Positions 51,267-59,604 of a stretch of DNA of 64,000 nucleotides are shown one piece after another (positions within the stretch are counted from its first letter, which is position 1; every line of letters starts with the position of its first letter). The DNA comes from Rhodococcus sp. ARC_M5. Its GTDB lineage: Bacteria; Actinomycetota; Actinomycetes; Mycobacteriales; Mycobacteriaceae. The notes beneath the pieces are model-generated. The model was not told the origin of the DNA and did not search any database. It was given only the letters and a program-made list of their open reading frames with translations. The DNA is taken from contig NZ_JALGQE010000008.1 of the NCBI RefSeq assembly GCF_022810405.1, positions 186,001 to 250,000 of the forward strand. Direction: 5' to 3'. Position numbers and translations under genes: made by a program.

Positions 51267-52277
51267 CTAGAGACGATTCGCGGGGGTGGAGAGCGTGGAT
51301 GTGGTGACGGACGTCGGAATATCGAGCGCACGGACCGTCACCGAATTCGGGTGGGTCTGCTCGGGCAGGGGAAGCGTGGTGCCTGGAAGTGCGGTGGCTG
51401 CCGTTCCGTAGGCGACGGCGCGGCGAAGTTTGTCTGCGTCGGAACAGTTCTCGGCATCGGCAAGGATGTAGCCGGCCAGCGAGGAATCGCCTGCGCCGAC
51501 CGTGCTGACTGCAGTGATCGGGGGCGGGCTGGCGTACCAGGAACCGTCCTCGGTGACCAGAACGGCCCCTGCGCTACCGAGGGTGGCCAGTACCGCGCCG
51601 ACGCCTCGGCCGAGAAGAATTGTGCTGGCAGCGATTGCGGCAGTCGGATCACCCTGTGCCGCGGCGCTTTCCAGCTCCTCGGAATCGTACCCGGTGAGTT
51701 GGGCGAGTTCCTCGGAATTGGGTTTGATCAGATCCGGTGCCGACTCCGGAAAAGCTGCCGCCAGCGCGAGCAGTGGCTCGTCGGACGTATCCACCGCAAC
51801 CTTGGCCGAGGTGGCGCGCAGTGCCGTGACGAGCTCGGCATACCAGTCGGCAGGCAGGCCGGGCGGAAGCGAACCCGACAGAACGACCCATTCGGCGTCG
51901 ACTGCGAGTGAGAGTATCCGCTCGCGCAGCTCGGCGCGGGTCCGCTCCGATACGGTTGCGCCGGGCTCGTTGATCTTGGTGGTGGTACCACCGATCTCGC
52001 TGACCGTGATGTTCGTCCTGGCCAGGCCCGACGTCGGAACTGCCGAGAAGTGAACGCCTTTCGCGGCCATCGCGTCGAGCAGGGGGTCTCCGGTGTTGGC
52101 CGGAAGCACTGCAAGGGCCTCGACTCCCGATCCGCCGAGCACGCGAGCGACGTTGACGCCCTTGCCTCCCGGGTCGGTGACCGACGTCGATGCCCGGTGT
52201 ACGCCGCCGCGGACGAGCGGCGTGTCGAGTGTGACCGTCCGGTCCATGCTCGGGTTGGCCGTGAGAGTGACCATCAT
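51267..52277 (-). CDS. fruK: 1-phosphofructokinase
   Basis: PfkB-family kinase of 336 residues. It phosphorylates fructose 1-phosphate from FruA to fructose 1,6-bisphosphate. The N-terminal motif GGKGVNVARVLGGSG and the C-terminal PfkB signature STVGAGDSSLAGYIL with the catalytic Asp are intact. The ATG overlaps the stop of the DeoR gene (ATGA), so translation is coupled; a second ATG follows directly. The C-terminal extension (SVTTSTLSTPANRL) is low complexity. Confidence 0.94.
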   Translation of the reverse strand: MMVTLTANPSMDRTVTLDTPLVRGGVHRASTSVTDPGGKGVNVARVLGGSGVEALAVLPANTGDPLLDAMAAKGVHFSAVPTSGLARTNITVSEIGGTTTKINEPGATVSERTRAELRERILSLAVDAEWVVLSGSLPPGLPADWYAELVTALRATSAKVAVDTSDEPLLALAAAFPESAPDLIKPNSEELAQLTGYDSEELESAAAQGDPTAAIAASTILLGRGVGAVLATLGSAGAVLVTEDGSWYASPPPITAVSTVGAGDSSLAGYILADAENCSDADKLRRAVAYGTAATALPGTTLPLPEQTHPNSVTVRALDIPTSVTTSTLSTPANRL

Positions 52278-53041
52278 GCGATCACCACCTCGATTCCTTT
52301 GTCGCTGAGATTCTTTCGGTCATTGGTCGAAATGTCGCTGTCGGTGACGATGACATCGATGGATCCCACGCGGGCGAAACTGACCAGATGCTCGCGGCCG
52401 ATCTTCGACGAATCCGCCAGCACCACAACGTGGTTGGCTGCCTCGACCATGGCTCGCTTGACTGCTGCCTCGTCACTGTCGGGCGTGGACAGTCCGTGCC
52501 CGACGCTGATGGCATTGGTGCCGATGAACGCGACGTCCACCCGCAGCCATTCGAGGGCGCTCAGTGCTTCGTCGCCGACAGCTGCCTGGGTGGTCCCACG
52601 TACCCGTCCGCCGAGCAGTCGAAGGCTGATGCTCGGCATGGTCGCGGCCCGGGCTGCGATCGGGACCGAGTTGGTCACCAACGTCAGTTCGCGATCATGG
52701 GGAAGCAATCCGGCGAGTCGGCCCGTGGTGGTGCCGGCATCGAAGACGGCGCTACCGCCGATTGGAGGCAGGAAGGACAACGCGGCGGCGGCGATAGCGT
52801 CCTTCTGATCCGCGCGGGTGAACTCTCGCTCCGAGACGCCGGGCTCGAGTGTGGTCAGCGCCGATGCGGGTACTGCTCCACCGTGGACGCGGCGTACGAC
52901 TCCCATGCGATCGAGGGTGGCGAGGTCGCGACGCACAGTTTCCGTGGTGACACCGTACGTGGCCGACAGATCGTTGACGGAGACGCGTCCGTGGGTGCTG
53001 ATCAATTCTGCGATGGCGTGTTGTCGTTCTTCGGCGTACAC
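52274..53041 (-). CDS. DeoR-family regulator of the fructose PTS operon
   Basis: Regulator of 255 residues. The N-terminal winged HTH is RVSVNDLSATYGVTTETVRRDLATLDRMGVVRRVHGGAV, the classic DeoR signature. The C-terminal sugar-phosphate sensor includes VFDAGTTTGRLAGLL and GTNAISVGHGLSTPDSDEAAVKRAMVEAA. It probably represses fruK-fruA-ptsH and ptsI until fructose 1-phosphate or a related sugar phosphate binds. GTG 53041 has AAGGAG upstream. It is the first gene of its operon, divergent from ptsI across 170 bases. Confidence 0.9.
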   Translation of the reverse strand: MYAEERQHAIAELISTHGRVSVNDLSATYGVTTETVRRDLATLDRMGVVRRVHGGAVPASALTTLEPGVSEREFTRADQKDAIAAAALSFLPPIGGSAVFDAGTTTGRLAGLLPHDRELTLVTNSVPIAARAATMPSISLRLLGGRVRGTTQAAVGDEALSALEWLRVDVAFIGTNAISVGHGLSTPDSDEAAVKRAMVEAANHVVVLADSSKIGREHLVSFARVGSIDVIVTDSDISTNDRKNLSDKGIEVVIA

Positions 53042-53061
53042 CTGCGTCTCCTTCCCGGTTC

Positions 53062-53081
53062 ATGTTGCTTTATGTTGTTTT
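53062..53081. promoter_or_regulatory. Tandem ATGTTGYTTT repeat, likely DeoR/FruR operator
   Basis: Two directly adjacent 10-base repeats, ATGTTGCTTT and ATGTTGTTTT, lie between the divergent fru operon and ptsI. One-turn spacing puts both on the same DNA face, as expected for a DeoR-family site. Confidence 0.55.
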
Positions 53082-53094
53082 ACGCCCGTGTGTG

Positions 53095-53122
53095 TTGACA
53101 TGTCAAGGGTTTGGAGTAATCT
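53095..53122 (+). promoter_or_regulatory. Promoter of ptsI with palindromic -35 region
   Basis: TTGACA (53095-53100), 16 bases, TAATCT (53117-53122). The -35 is part of the perfect palindrome TTGACATGTCAA (53095-53106), a possible second regulator site. An untranslated leader of about 80 bases follows. Confidence 0.62.
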
Positions 53123-53211
53123 CGGTCACAACACAGGCAAGCGATCGGCTCCACCACAGCTCGCCGAACAGTACGAAGACCTTTGTTCACGCAGGATCCG
53201 AGGAGGACCAC

Positions 53212-54942
53212 ATGACGGGATCGGTTAGCACCGCGTCGACCGGACACGCAGACACGACAGTCGATGCAGCCGGAACCGGAGCAGCGCAGACCACGCTGCG
53301 CGGCACGCCCGTCGTGCCCGGCGTCGGATACGGCCGAGTGATCCGCCCCGGTGCCCGTCCGTCCATTCCCGCCGATACGGGCGAAGTGCCCGAGGCCGAT
53401 CGGGAGTCGGAGAAGGCTGTGTTCGATGCCGCTGCGAACGCCGTCGCCACTCGATTGCGTGGTCGCGCGGAGCTGGCGACGGGAGCTGCGTCGGAGGTCC
53501 TGTCGGCCAATGCCGCGATGGCAACCGACCGCGGGTGGCTCGGAGCCGCGCGCGCCTCGATCGCCAAGGGCAGTTCCGCAGTCGCCGCGACAGCGGCGGC
53601 GACGGAGAAGTTCGCCGCGATGTTCACCCAGCTCGGCGGACTGATGGCCGAGCGAGTGACGGACCTGCGTGACATCCGTGATCGCGTCATCGCCGAGATC
53701 CTCGGCGTTCCGGAGCCCGGAGTTCCCGTGCCGGACGAACCGTCGGTGCTGTTCGCCGACGACCTGGCACCCGCCGATACCGCCGGCCTCGACCCTGCTC
53801 TGATCGTCGGACTCGCGACCTCACTTGGAGGTCCGACCAGCCACACCGCGATCATCGCCCGCCAGCTCGGCATCCCGTGCATCGTCGCCGTGGCAGGGCT
53901 CGACGACATCGCCGCGGGTACGAACGCATCGGTCGACGGCACCAGCGGCCGCATAGACCTCGAACCCGACGCCGACTCGGCTCGCGCCGCCGTCGTCTCA
54001 GCGCGCGACGAGCTCGACCGGGTATCGCAGTGGGTCGGTCCGGGTACCACCGCCGATGGCCACGCGGTCGACATTCTCGCCAACGTCCAGGACGGTGCCG
54101 GTGCGCGCGCAGCGCGGTCGAGTGCAGCGGATGGCGTCGGACTGTTTCGCACCGAACTGTGCTTCCTGGACCGCGATTCCGAACCGACCGTCGACGAGCA
54201 GGCCGAGATCTACGCGCAGGTGCTCGACGCGTTCGCGGGCAAAAAGGTCGTCGTGCGGACTCTCGACGCCGGCTCCGACAAGCCCCTTCGGTTCGCCACC
54301 CATCCCGACGAGGCCAATCCGGCCCTTGGCATTCGCGGCATCCGCATCGCCGAGGCCGACCGCGGGATTCTGTACCGCCAGCTGGACGGCATCGCAGCAG
54401 CCGCGAAGGCGACCGATTCCTCCCCGTGGGTGATGGCTCCGATGATTGCAACCGCGCTGGAGGCGAAGGATTTCGCCGCCGACGTCCGCGAGCGTGGACT
54501 CACCCCCGGCGTCATGATCGAGATCCCCGCAGCCGCTCTGCTCGCCGAACACATCCTCGAACACGTCGACTTCCTGTCCATCGGCACCAACGACCTCGCT
54601 CAGTACACGATGGCCGCCGACCGTATGTCCGCTCAGCTCGCAGGCCTGACCGATCCATGGCAGCCGGCCGTGCTGGCACTGGTGGCGCACACCGCGGCCG
54701 CGGGAGCCAAGGCGGGCAAGCCCGTCGGAGTCTGCGGTGAAGCCGCTGCCGATCCACTGCTTGCCTGCGTGTTGGTCGGACTCGGCATCACCTCGCTCTC
54801 GGCTGCATCGGCTGCCGTCGCGCACGTGGGTTCGAAGCTGGCGACGGTCACGCTCGCTCAGTGCAAGGAAGCGGCCGCCGCAGCGTTGAGAACGGACAGC
54901 ACCGCCGCTGCCCGCGAGGCAGTGAGCGCGATACTCGGCTGA
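53212..54942 (+). CDS. ptsI: PTS enzyme I (PEP-protein phosphotransferase)
   Basis: Enzyme I of 576 residues. It takes phosphate from PEP onto His211 (GGPTSHTAIIARQLG) and passes it to HPr. The PEP-binding barrel has TLDAGSDKPL, GIRGIRIAE, MIEIPAAALLAEHI, DFLSIGTNDLAQY and the catalytic-base motif VGVCGEAA. ATG 53212 with GAGGAGGA upstream is preferred; the frame is open to 53062 but that part is promoter DNA. An N-terminal extension of about 27 residues is disordered. It is divergent from the fru operon. Confidence 0.95.
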   Translation: MTGSVSTASTGHADTTVDAAGTGAAQTTLRGTPVVPGVGYGRVIRPGARPSIPADTGEVPEADRESEKAVFDAAANAVATRLRGRAELATGAASEVLSANAAMATDRGWLGAARASIAKGSSAVAATAAATEKFAAMFTQLGGLMAERVTDLRDIRDRVIAEILGVPEPGVPVPDEPSVLFADDLAPADTAGLDPALIVGLATSLGGPTSHTAIIARQLGIPCIVAVAGLDDIAAGTNASVDGTSGRIDLEPDADSARAAVVSARDELDRVSQWVGPGTTADGHAVDILANVQDGAGARAARSSAADGVGLFRTELCFLDRDSEPTVDEQAEIYAQVLDAFAGKKVVVRTLDAGSDKPLRFATHPDEANPALGIRGIRIAEADRGILYRQLDGIAAAAKATDSSPWVMAPMIATALEAKDFAADVRERGLTPGVMIEIPAAALLAEHILEHVDFLSIGTNDLAQYTMAADRMSAQLAGLTDPWQPAVLALVAHTAAAGAKAGKPVGVCGEAAADPLLACVLVGLGITSLSAASAAVAHVGSKLATVTLAQCKEAAAAALRTDSTAAAREAVSAILG

Positions 54943-54962
54943 CGCAATAGTCTCTTCCCATC

Positions 54963-56234
54963 ATGAGAAATCTGGGTTGGACGCTGCACGGAAACGGAAA
55001 AGCCGTCGAGGCCGGGGCGGTGGTCTCGCCCGACGAACGATTGACGTGGCCGCGCACCATCGGCATCGGAATGCAGCACGTGGTCGCCATGTTCGGCGCC
55101 ACACTGCTGGTTCCGACGATCACCGGCTTCCCGGTATCGACGACATTGCTGTTCTCGGGCATAGGAACGGCGCTGTTCCTTATCATCACCAGAGGTCGCG
55201 TACCCAGCTATCTGGGTTCGTCCTTCGCATTCCTGGCCCCTCTCGGTGCCACCCAGGCGGACGGACCCGCGGCCCAACTCGGCGCCGTCCTGTGTGTCGG
55301 CGTCGTACTGGCAGCCGTCGGCTTCGTGGTGAAGTTCGCAGGCCAGCGGGTACTCGAGGCGGCGATGCCGCCCGTCGTGACCGGTGCGGTCGTCGTGCTG
55401 ATCGGACTGAACCTGGCACCGGCCGCCACGACGTCGTTCGAGGCACAGCCGCTGATCGCCGCCGTCACTCTGATCGCAATTCTGCTGGCGACGGCGCTGG
55501 GACCGGGCCTGATCGGGCGACTCGGAATTCTGGTCGGAGTCGTTCTGGGTTGGGTGTTCGCCGCCGTCACCGGGGGAATAGCGCAACCGCGTCTCGACGC
55601 CCTGAGCGCGGCGAGTTGGATCGGTCTGCCCGAGTTCCGGGGGCCGTCGTTCGAGCTGTCGGTGATCCTGGTCGCGCTGCCGGTGGTGATCGTCCTCGTC
55701 GCCGAGAACGTGGGGCACGTCAAAGCCGTCGCCGCGATGACCGGGAAGAACCTGGACGACGTGGCCGGTGACGCACTGATCGCGGACGGGCTGGCGACGA
55801 CGCTCGCCGGAGCCGGTGGCGGCTCCGGAACCACCACGTACGCAGAGAACATCGGCGTCATGGCCGCAACGCGCGTCTACTCGACCGCCGCTTACTGGGT
55901 CGCGTCGATCACCGCGATGGTGCTCGCGTTCTCGCCCAAGTTCGGTGCCCTGATCTTCACCGTGCCCGACGGTGTCATCGGCGGAGCGACGCTGGTCCTG
56001 TACGGCCTTATCGGGCTGCTCGGCGTGCGCATCTGGACCGACGCGAAGGTCGACTTCACCGATCCGGTCAATCTCATGGTCGTCGCTGCGGCGCTCGTCG
56101 CCGGAATCGGTGACCTGACACTGTCCGTCGGATCGGTCGAGCTCGGCGGTATCGCATGGGGTTCGGTGGGCATCCTGCTCGGCTACCCGATCGTCTCGGC
56201 GCTCGCGAGGAAATCAGGCACACGAGGTCGTTAG
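54963..56234 (+). CDS. NCS2-family uracil/xanthine permease
   Basis: Nucleobase transporter of 423 residues with about 12-14 membrane segments. GIGMQHVVAMFGATLLVP is the family opening, and VLVAENVGHVKAVAAMTG the substrate-site helix with the conserved Glu. GGSGTTTYAENIGVMAATRVYS is the second signature. UraA-like uracil uptake is the best guess; xanthine is possible. A TAGTCT box (54948-54953) lies 9 bases before the ATG, suggesting a transcript separate from ptsI with a 2-base leader. It starts 20 bases after ptsI. Confidence 0.9.
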   Translation: MRNLGWTLHGNGKAVEAGAVVSPDERLTWPRTIGIGMQHVVAMFGATLLVPTITGFPVSTTLLFSGIGTALFLIITRGRVPSYLGSSFAFLAPLGATQADGPAAQLGAVLCVGVVLAAVGFVVKFAGQRVLEAAMPPVVTGAVVVLIGLNLAPAATTSFEAQPLIAAVTLIAILLATALGPGLIGRLGILVGVVLGWVFAAVTGGIAQPRLDALSAASWIGLPEFRGPSFELSVILVALPVVIVLVAENVGHVKAVAAMTGKNLDDVAGDALIADGLATTLAGAGGGSGTTTYAENIGVMAATRVYSTAAYWVASITAMVLAFSPKFGALIFTVPDGVIGGATLVLYGLIGLLGVRIWTDAKVDFTDPVNLMVVAAALVAGIGDLTLSVGSVELGGIAWGSVGILLGYPIVSALARKSGTRGR

Positions 56235-56317
56235 CGGGGTCGGTCACGGATCGCGCGCGTTTTGGTCATCGACCGCCCCGACCCCGCGGACGTAGTGTTT
56301 CCCTGTGACGTCAGTCG

Positions 56318-56364
56318 TACCGGCGACCGAAATCCGTAGAGATTTCGCGTGGTCGCTGCCGGTA
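56318..56364. repeat. Interrupted palindrome upstream of acyl-CoA dehydrogenase
   Basis: Nested arms TACCG/CGGTA, GCGACC/GGTCGC and GAAATC/GATTTC, with small bulges on the right side, surround a CGTAGA centre. It ends 22 bases before the start codon. It could be a regulator site or an mRNA leader hairpin next to the ribosome binding site. Confidence 0.5.
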
Positions 56365-56386
56365 TGCACCGAACAAGGAGACATTC

Positions 56387-57529
56387 GTGGAACGCACACT
56401 TTTCGAGCCCGAGCACGAGCTGTTCCGGGAGTCGTACCGGAAATTTCTCGACCAGCACGTAGCCCCCAACCACGCGAAGTGGGAAGAGCAGAACATCGTC
56501 GATCGCGACGTCTGGGTCGAGGCCGGTAAGCAGGGCTTCCTCGGAACGGCAGCGCCCGAGGAGTTCGGCGGCGGCGGAGTCAAGGACTTCCGCTACAACG
56601 CCATCGTCACCGAGGAGACCACCCGCGGCGGATACAGCGGTATCGGCTTCACGCTGCACAACGACGTCGTCGCGCCGTATTTCATCGATCTCGCCAACGA
56701 CGAGCAGAAGCAGCGCTGGCTCCCCGGATTCTGCTCCGGCGAACTCATCACCGCGATCGCGATGACCGAGCCGGGCACCGGAAGCGACCTGCAGGGCATC
56801 AAGACCAAGGCCGTGCGTGACGGCGACGACTGGGTGCTCAACGGCTCGAAGACGTTCATCACCAACGGAATCAACGCCGACCTGATCATCGTCGTGGCGT
56901 GCACCGACCCCGAGAAGGGCGCACAGGGGTTCAGCCTGCTGGTCGTCGAACGCGACATGCCCGGATTCGAGCGAGGCCGCAACCTCGACAAGATCGGTAT
57001 GAAGGCCCAGGACACCGCCGAACTCAGCTTCACCGACGTGCGCGTGCCCGCCGCCAACCTGCTCGGTGAAGAAGGCATGGGGTTCATCTACCTCATGCAG
57101 AACCTTCCTCAGGAACGCCTGTCGATCGCTGTCGTCGCTGCCGCGGCCATGGAATCGGCGCTGGACATGACGATCCAGTACTGCCGCGACCGCAAGGCCT
57201 TCGGCAAGTCGATCGGCAAATTCCAGAACACTCGATTCGTGTTGGCGGAGTTGGCCACCGAAACCACTGCCACCCGCATCATGGTGGACAAGTTCATCGA
57301 ACTGCTCAACGCAGAGAAGTTGACCGTCCAAGAAGCCGCGATGGCGAAATGGTGGACCACCGAGAATCAGGTCAAGCTGATCGACCGGTGCCTGCAGCTG
57401 CACGGCGGCTACGGTTACATGAAGGAATACCCGATCGCCAAGGCGTACATGGACTCTCGTGTGCAGACCATCTACGGCGGCACCACCGAAATCATGAAGG
57501 AGATCATCGGCCGCGGATTGAATCTGTGA
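56387..57529 (+). CDS. Acyl-CoA dehydrogenase
   Basis: FAD-dependent acyl-CoA dehydrogenase of 380 residues. The first step of fatty-acid or branched-acid beta-oxidation is the likely reaction. FAD-binding signatures are ITAIAMTEPGTGSDLQGIKT and NGSKTFITNG; the helical C terminus includes QLHGGYGYMKEYPIAK, and the catalytic Glu is expected in YGGTTEIMKEIIGR. GTG 56387 has AAGGAG upstream. It is a single gene followed by a strong terminator. Chain-length specificity cannot be told. Confidence 0.92.
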   Translation: MERTLFEPEHELFRESYRKFLDQHVAPNHAKWEEQNIVDRDVWVEAGKQGFLGTAAPEEFGGGGVKDFRYNAIVTEETTRGGYSGIGFTLHNDVVAPYFIDLANDEQKQRWLPGFCSGELITAIAMTEPGTGSDLQGIKTKAVRDGDDWVLNGSKTFITNGINADLIIVVACTDPEKGAQGFSLLVVERDMPGFERGRNLDKIGMKAQDTAELSFTDVRVPAANLLGEEGMGFIYLMQNLPQERLSIAVVAAAAMESALDMTIQYCRDRKAFGKSIGKFQNTRFVLAELATETTATRIMVDKFIELLNAEKLTVQEAAMAKWWTTENQVKLIDRCLQLHGGYGYMKEYPIAKAYMDSRVQTIYGGTTEIMKEIIGRGLNL

Positions 57530-57547
57530 TCCGCTGATCCGGGAAAT

Positions 57548-57584
57548 GCGAAGGGCCGCAGCACGGTGTGCTGCGGCCCTTCGC
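57548..57584. terminator. Strong terminator between acyl-CoA dehydrogenase and lexA
   Basis: Perfect 17-base arms GCGAAGGGCCGCAGCAC and GTGCTGCGGCCCTTCGC with a GGT loop lie between two convergent genes, so it probably works in both directions. Confidence 0.85.
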
Positions 57585-57605
57585 GTGTCACCACGGTGAC
57601 GACCC

Positions 57606-58376
57606 CTACAGCTTGCGCATCACGGTGACGACCTTGCCGAGGATCGCGGCATTGTTGCCCGGAATCGGCTCGAACAGCGGGTTGTGCGGCAGCAGCCACA
57701 CCTCACCCTTGGACCGCTTGAACGTCTTGACGGTGGCCTCGCCGTCGATCATCGCAGCCACGATGTCGCCGTTGTCGGCCACGGACTGCTGGCGAACCAC
57801 CACCCAGTCGCCATCGCAGATGGCTGCGTCGATCATCGACTCGCCGACCACCTTGAGCAGAAACAGTGAACCCTGACCGACCAGCTCGCGGGGGAGCGGG
57901 AACACGTCCTCGACGGCCTCCTCGGCCAGGATCGGGCCACCTGCTGCGATCCGCCCCAGTACCGGAACGAACGTCGGAGTTGGCAACCGATCCTGTTCCT
58001 CGGACGCAGGCGAACCGTCGACCGCGGCGGCAGCCTGGTCGGCCTGCACCTCGTCGAGGCCACGGACGTCGACGGCGCGGGGCCGGTTGGCGTCGCGCCT
58101 GAGGAAGCCCTTGCGCTCGAGCGTGCGGAGTTGGTGGGCGACGGACGAGGTCGACGTGAGGCCGACCGCGTCACCGATCTCTCGAATGCTCGGTGGATAC
58201 CCGCGCTCGGTGACCGAGGCGCGAATGACCTCGAGCACCTTCCGCTGCCGCTCGGTCAGCCCAGCGCTGATGTCGGTACCGACCTCCATGGCCTTGGATG
58301 TCGGCTCTGCGGCCGGCTTTACCGCTGCGGTCTTCGTGGAACGCGTGGTCGACCTCGTCGAGGTCTCGTCCTTCAT
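57606..58376 (-). CDS. lexA: SOS repressor LexA
   Basis: LexA of 256 residues. An N-terminal Thr/Lys-rich extension of about 38 residues is followed by the winged HTH ([20 protein letters not shown], then [21 protein letters not shown]). A linker leads to the protease domain with the Ala145-Gly146 cleavage site (GRIAAGGP), nucleophile Ser180 (GESMID) and Lys217 (ATVKTF). ATG 58376 has CAGGAGG upstream. It is self-regulated through the SOS box at 58504. The divergent Rv2719c-like gene matches mycobacterial order. Confidence 0.96.
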   Translation of the reverse strand: MKDETSTRSTTRSTKTAAVKPAAEPTSKAMEVGTDISAGLTERQRKVLEVIRASVTERGYPPSIREIGDAVGLTSTSSVAHQLRTLERKGFLRRDANRPRAVDVRGLDEVQADQAAAAVDGSPASEEQDRLPTPTFVPVLGRIAAGGPILAEEAVEDVFPLPRELVGQGSLFLLKVVGESMIDAAICDGDWVVVRQQSVADNGDIVAAMIDGEATVKTFKRSKGEVWLLPHNPLFEPIPGNNAAILGKVVTVMRKL

Positions 58377-58478
58377 GCTGTCGGCCTCCTGCTGGTGTTC
58401 TGGATCCGGTCTGCGTGGTAGGTCTGCGCGGACTGGAGTTGATGGTGTCGACTCGTGTGGCGTGTGGTTTCTGACACG

Positions 58479-58507
58479 AATCTAGCGTGTATCAGCTGTT
58501 GAATCAA
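58479..58507 (-). promoter_or_regulatory. Promoter of lexA
   Basis: On the minus strand TTGATT (58507-58502) and TAGATT (58484-58479) are 17 bases apart. The SOS box overlaps the -35. Confidence 0.58.
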
Positions 58508-58519
58508 ACATCTGTTCGA
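58504..58519. promoter_or_regulatory. SOS (LexA) box in the lexA/Rv2719c-like divergent region
   Basis: TCAAACATCTGTTCGA differs by one base from the TCGAAC-N4-GTTCGA consensus. It overlaps the -35 of lexA and lies upstream of the divergent gene. Confidence 0.8.
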
Positions 58520-58543
58520 CTCGTGTCGCGTTTTCTACAGACT

Positions 58544-58566
58544 TTGTCGGAGCCTCGTGATAGAAC
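58544..58566 (+). promoter_or_regulatory. RecA-NDp-like promoter of the Rv2719c-like gene
   Basis: TTGTCGGAG, 8 bases, TAGAAC resembles the PafBC-dependent promoter of recA, with one mismatch in each element. It lies 66 bases before ATG 58632. Confidence 0.5.
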
Positions 58567-58631
58567 TTCGAACAAGCGTCCATCGAACGCCTGATCGAAC
58601 AATCGATCCACCGAGCGAAGACGAGGTTCCG

Positions 58632-59027
58632 ATGACCATCACCACCGATCGCCCCACCACCGCAGGTGTCCGTACCCGGTCCGCTGTCGTCGAGCGTCGT
58701 CGCCGTGCTCGTCCCGCGCTGCGGAGTTCCATCGAGATGCGCGGTGCGCTGACGACTCCGTGCCTGCCGGTTCTGGAGCCGTCCTGGACCGACGTCACCG
58801 ATCGTGAGGCCGCCGATCGCGAGTTCGACGAGACCTCGGCGCACTTCGCCGGTCAGCCGGTCCGAATGCGATCGCTCGTGCTGTGGATGTTGGCGGTCGT
58901 GGTCGTTGCAGGCGGACTCATCGGCATCGCACACCTACGGGCCGCTGCACCCGACGCAGGCGTGGGGCCGGCCGGTGTGGTCGAAGTACACGACGGAGCG
59001 GTCGTCGAGTACACAACGGGCAGATGA
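58632..59027 (+). CDS. Rv2719c (ChiZ/DivS)-like single-helix protein without LysM
   Basis: Protein of 131 residues. An arginine-rich cytosolic N terminus (RSAVVERRRRARPALRSS), a conserved middle (DVTDREAADREFDETSAHFAGQPVRMRS), one membrane helix (LVLWMLAVVVVAGGLIGIAHL) and a short outer tail are visible. Position and layout match the damage-induced mycobacterial Rv2719c, whose product affects cell division and carries a C-terminal LysM domain. Here no LysM is present. ATG 58632 has GAGG 6 bases upstream. It is probably SOS-controlled and may delay division after DNA damage (inference). Confidence 0.72.
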   Translation: MTITTDRPTTAGVRTRSAVVERRRRARPALRSSIEMRGALTTPCLPVLEPSWTDVTDREAADREFDETSAHFAGQPVRMRSLVLWMLAVVVVAGGLIGIAHLRAAAPDAGVGPAGVVEVHDGAVVEYTTGR

Positions 59028-59127
59028 CCACCGGCCCCATCGTGCCCAGCAGCACTGAGTATCCTCGACTGACTGCTCCGATGCGCGTGCTCGTCATCGG
59101 AGCGTTGGATACGACGGAGGCTCCCTC

Positions 59128-59592
59128 ATGCATTGCCCGTTCTGCAGGCACCCCGACTCGCGCGTGGTCGACTCGCGTGAGATGGACGAGGGGCAGGCAA
59201 TCCGGCGGCGTCGCTCCTGCCCGGAGTGCGGTCGTCGATTCACCACGGTCGAGGCCGCAGTGCTGGCCGTCGTGAAGCGCAGCGGTGTGACCGAGCCGTT
59301 CAGCCGCGAAAAAGTGGTCAAGGGCGTTCGGCGCGCCTGCCAGGGGAGAGACGTCGACAACGACGCATTGAATCTCTTGGCTCAGCAGGTGGAAGACGCC
59401 ATCCGCGCAGCAGGTTCCGCCGAGATTCCCAGCAACGAAGTGGGGTTGGCCATTCTCGGTCCGCTCCGCGATCTCGATGAAGTGGCCTACCTGCGCTTCG
59501 CCTCCGTCTACCGCTCGTTCAGCTCGGCCGAGGACTTCGAGAAAGAGATCCACGAACTCCGCAAGCATCGCGAGTCCGCCGACGTCGACTGA
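59128..59592 (+). CDS. nrdR: Transcriptional repressor NrdR
   Basis: NrdR of 154 residues. The zinc ribbon uses Cys3, Cys6, Cys31 and Cys34 (CPFC and CPEC); an ATP-cone domain follows ([23 protein letters not shown]). It represses ribonucleotide reductase genes when dATP is high. ATG 59128 has GGAGG upstream. It follows the Rv2719c-like gene by 100 bases, the same order as in mycobacteria, and converges on hrpA. Confidence 0.97.
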   Translation: MHCPFCRHPDSRVVDSREMDEGQAIRRRRSCPECGRRFTTVEAAVLAVVKRSGVTEPFSREKVVKGVRRACQGRDVDNDALNLLAQQVEDAIRAAGSAEIPSNEVGLAILGPLRDLDEVAYLRFASVYRSFSSAEDFEKEIHELRKHRESADVD

Positions 59593-59604
59593 CAGCCCCG
59601 CGCG

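Noticed and set aside
53062-53211. Upstream extension of the ptsI frame
   Set aside because: It covers the operator repeats and promoter; ATG 53212 has a strong ribosome binding site and fits the family start.
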